Positions 61,519 through 64,000 of a DNA stretch of 64,000 nt are shown here, piece by piece (positions within the stretch are counted from its first letter, which is position 1; the number at the start of each line of letters is the position of its first letter). The stretch spans positions 56,725,655 to 56,789,654 of the forward strand of contig JAKGHH010000005.1 of NCBI GenBank assembly GCA_022828595.1. Direction: 5' to 3'. A program made the translations under genes and the position numbers. The notes beneath the pieces were generated by a model, which had not been told where the DNA came from, did not search any database, and was given only the letters and a program-made list of their open reading frames with translations. Source of the stretch: Nelumbo lutea (Eukaryota; Streptophyta; Magnoliopsida; Proteales; Nelumbonaceae).

Positions 61519-62052
61519 TCCGAATCACAACCACAGTCCAAGACAGGTTAACAATGCTAAAAGAGGGAAGAACCAGAGATTAACCACCTAACTTAAATCA
61601 GTAACAGTTCAAAAGCAACACTGAAGTTATACTTCACCAAGTAAAATGAGATTATACTGCAGAAATCTCAGAACAATAGGTTTATATCGATGTCAGTCCT
61701 AAAAATGAAAGTTTCAGGACTGTCGATTACAAGGTGGGATCAAAACCCTACCAAAACCAAACCAGTCTTCAAAACAGATTAATAACCAGTTAAAGGAAGC
61801 CTGGGTGACACCAACCTTAGAGTCTTAGGCTGATTGAATCAGCCAATTTAGAGAAAACAAGAAAAAGATGGCCTGCTGGGTATCTTTTCCAGAAAATATC
61901 TATCAGCTTTGGTTGATCAAAAGTTCAAAACAACCTTCATATAATCTTCAAACAGAACTCAATGGTAATCAAAATACTTCTCAAACAACCCTCTAATCAT
62001 TCAAGAAATAGATCGAATCAGCAGCTGGTAGACATGACCTGCTCTGATACCA

Positions 62053-62310
62053 TGTCAATCTTCCAGTTTGTGAGAGAACACCAGGGGTGTCTAATATGAT
62101 AATCGACCCCCACCCTCAATGAGTTATATATATACACACACACACAATTACAAAGAGCCCTTGAAGGGCTAAAAGATAAAATACAAAGAATTACAAAAGA
62201 ACCCTAAAAGGGCTGAAAGATAAAAGGAAGAAATAAAGAAAATAAGACTAGTACAACAGGGACCATAGTACTATTCATAAAAAAAGGGACCATAGTACTA
62301 CAGTACATCA
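62053..62310 (-). repeat. 5' LTR of the copia fragment
   Basis: Its low-coordinate edge is fixed by the adjacent primer site complement GCTCTGATACCA (62041-62052). The other edge (TGATGTACTGTAG on the - strand) is a guess from the TG start. It contains (CA)n and direct repeats GGGCTGAAAGATAAAA / GGGCTAAAAGATAAAA. Confidence 0.6.
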
Positions 62311-62589
62311 AGTATCTCCACAACTATTGGTCGATATGGGCCAATATGTTGTGGAATTTTGATCCTTGGATCAAAGGCATAATTGCGAAATGAGGCCATG
62401 GAGCAAGCTTGTGAGGTGAGATTGTGAAGACAAGGCCAGGCATTACAGTGTATCACAAGATTGTTACGTGACACGCTATTGAAGGATCGTGCTTCAATGA
62501 AAGATAGGGGAATAATTGGTGTATGAGAGACAATTGCGCTGGGATTTGATGATACCAAGTCAATATTCCATTGCATCACTATTGCTTAT

Positions 62590-63892
62590 GCGATGGTTAC
62601 ATATGTAACCTTATGGTGGGTCACTCATCGTAGGTAGTGCAATGTCTAATTCCATATACTTACAAGGGGGTTTAGGAATTGATAACCTATTAACTCAAAA
62701 CAAGGCACCACTAGGGAAATGCTTGTGGAGGTTTCCCCTAGAGGGAGACAAGTTGTGGCACTAAGTGGCCGTAAGCATTCATGGCTATCTGTTGGACAGT
62801 TTGGTAAGAAAGGAATCGTAGGATTTTTTTTTTCTTTTTTTTTGAAAAGGAGAGAAGTAGAGGAACACTTGTTGATGTCATTACTGCTAGAATGGTCCAT
62901 TGGGTGAAGTCTATAGATTCTGTGAGGATATCTCTACAGTGGCTGTGCTTAGTAATTCGAAGAAAGTAGCTAATTCCTGCCCCTTTTAAACCTGTAGTCG
63001 ATCCAATTGGACTCCACCAGATAGTGGGTTCACTAAGTTGAACTTTGATGGAGGTAGTGAAGGAAACCCCGGTCCTTCAGACATTGGAGGAGTACTCAGA
63101 GATGAGGAAGAAAAAGTGGCCTTATTTTCAGTTTCAATTGGTGTAGGTGATTCACTAAGAATTGAGGTCCTGGCTGTTTTGGAAGGTATACAAAGGGCAA
63201 TGGAGCCGAATATTAGAAAATTGATTATTGAAGGTGACTCAAAGCTGGTTAGAAAAGGAGGAAATTGGGCTTTGGGGTTTTGTTGATGAAAGAAGGAGAT
63301 TTAAGTGGTTGATCGAGGGTATGGAAGTAAGACTGCAGTGGGTGAAAAGAAGTGCTAATTCCTTTGCAGATGCACTTGCCCAACAAGGGTGGGGAGGGTT
63401 CAATTGTTTTGGACTTTATTGTAATCTTGTATATTTGATGTGGGAAAGGTTAAGAGAGCTTACATCTCCCCTTGCTATCTTATAATTGTATCTAGATGTG
63501 AATCAACCCCAAAAGAGGAAGGAATATTTTAATCTGAAAGTAGAAAAAAAAAAGAGAGAAGATAGCAGAAAAGAAGAGGAAGAAGAAGATGAGAGAAGAG
63601 GAAGGGAGAAGGAGAAGAGAGTTTGATCAGTTCTCTCTCCTTTCTCCTAATCACTTTTGTTAATCTTCACTTAATGATCATAATTACAAAGATGCCCTTA
63701 ATGGGGTGGCCAGCTCATAACATAACATAAGAAAAGAATAAAAAGGATAGCACACCCATATGGATAAGGCACATTAACATCGACATAACAAAACAATAAA
63801 ATAAAGGTACTAGGGCCCATTCGGCCCAGACTCTCTCTACATATCATTTATCTTGATTTTTAATAAATTGTTTCTGTTATTGATAAAAAAAA
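62590..63892 (+). mobile_element. LINE fragment in sense orientation, split by an LTR
   Basis: The reverse transcriptase end (LQGGLGIDNLLTQNKAPLGK, CLWRFPLEGDKLWH) at 62655-62765 is followed, after a deletion of the zf-RVT domain, by RNase H (KLNFDGGSEGNPGPSDIGGV, LIIEGDSKL, WVKRSANSFADALAQQG) at 63030-63400. The tail AATAAATTGTTTCTGTTATTG followed by poly-A (to 63891) appears beyond the inserted LTR. Confidence 0.7.
63494..63841 (-). mobile_element. Solo LTR related to the 16-kb copia element
   Basis: On the - strand TGTAGAGAGAGTCTGGGCCG, AATGGGCCCTAGTA ... GAGCTGGCCACCCCATTAAG ... GATTCACATCT follows the order of the LTR at 16312-16661 (TGTAGAGAGAC ... GAGTTGGCCGCCCACTTAAG ... GAATCACATCT). 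The flanks TATCT / TATCA match at four of five. No internal copia sequence adjoins. Confidence 0.7.
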
Positions 63893-64000
63893 TGGCTGGG
63901 ATGCTGGTATGGCTGCAAGAGACAAGAGTTACCTTAGCTTCTCTCTGGAAAGCAATTCAAGGCAGTCTTACTATCTTTAATTTTATCAGGTACAATGTCT

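Larger units (their letters stand above)
58532..62310 (-). mobile_element. Ty1/copia fragment (LTR, gag, integrase) interrupted by a LINE
   Basis: On the - strand, an LTR (62310-62053) and a primer site TGGTATCAGAGC (62052-62041) precede gag from ATG 61518 (MSEKADIIPVKFDGTNYSMW). After the inserted LINE come the rest of the zinc knuckle, the protease-side region and integrase to about 58532. Reverse transcriptase, RNase H and the second LTR are missing. Confidence 0.85.
54802..64000 (+). other. Intron 12 of the spatacsin-like gene, over 9.2 kb, acceptor outside the window
   Basis: It opens with GTGAATGC after ...SSVE. No continuation of the protein occurs up to 64000. It is filled by nested insertions: a LINE inside a CTAGGCG repeat, a LINE inside a copia element, and an LTR inside a LINE. 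It could also be that the assembly or gene is interrupted here. Confidence 0.6.

Noticed and set aside
62041..62052. tRNA-Met gene fragment (and the same motif at 16665, 37893 and 40482)
   Set aside because: Only 12-14 bases complementary to the initiator tRNA 3' end are present, always next to an LTR. They are retrotransposon primer sites.
63896..64000. The next spatacsin exon near the window end
   Set aside because: None of the frames continues the protein (expected ...TGLGLEH...RGRALAAFNH), and the preceding sequence is a LINE-type tail.

Overview
The window is nuclear DNA of a flowering plant, probably a woody dicot. It has long introns with GT-AG borders and plant-specific gene families. 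It also holds Au-type SINE ends, Tourist-, hAT- and Mutator-type MITEs, LINEs, and Ty1/copia and Ty3/gypsy remains. The species cannot be told from the sequence.

Layout. (1) 1-2814, + strand: the last two coding exons of a SOL1-like membrane carboxypeptidase (M14 family). (2) 4707-13056, - strand: a five-exon gene of the alliinase / tryptophan aminotransferase-related (TAR3/4-like) family. All splice sites and the PLP lysine motif are intact, but one in-frame TGA replaces a Trp codon in exon 3. (3) 13.8-14.4 kb: a broken geranylgeranyl diphosphate synthase copy that has lost both Asp-rich motifs. (4) 16.3-21.8 kb: a decayed Ty1/copia element with two LTRs. (5) 22-34 kb: a mobile-element graveyard, with several insertions placed to the base by target-site duplications (TSDs). 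(6) 34.6 kb to beyond the window: a very large spatacsin-like (SPG11 homologue) gene. It has a probable TATA box, a non-coding first exon, a 7.5-kb first intron holding two short non-autonomous LTR elements, and 12 coding exons giving exactly 1,747 codons. Its last visible intron runs over 9.2 kb and holds three nested pairs of retroelements.

How the genes relate. There is no operon or gene cluster. SOL1-like acts in secretory/endosomal peptide maturation (CLE peptides in Arabidopsis), the TAR-like enzyme belongs to an aminotransferase/alliinase family, and spatacsin is an endolysosomal trafficking scaffold. They appear to be neighbours only.

I found no undescribed multi-gene system. The points most worth checking are the single nonsense codon in the TAR-like gene, a gag-only LTR element with a perfect TSD and low LTR divergence, a 166-bp foldback at 27.2 kb that could give small RNAs, and a LINE that landed inside the zinc-knuckle codons of a copia gag.
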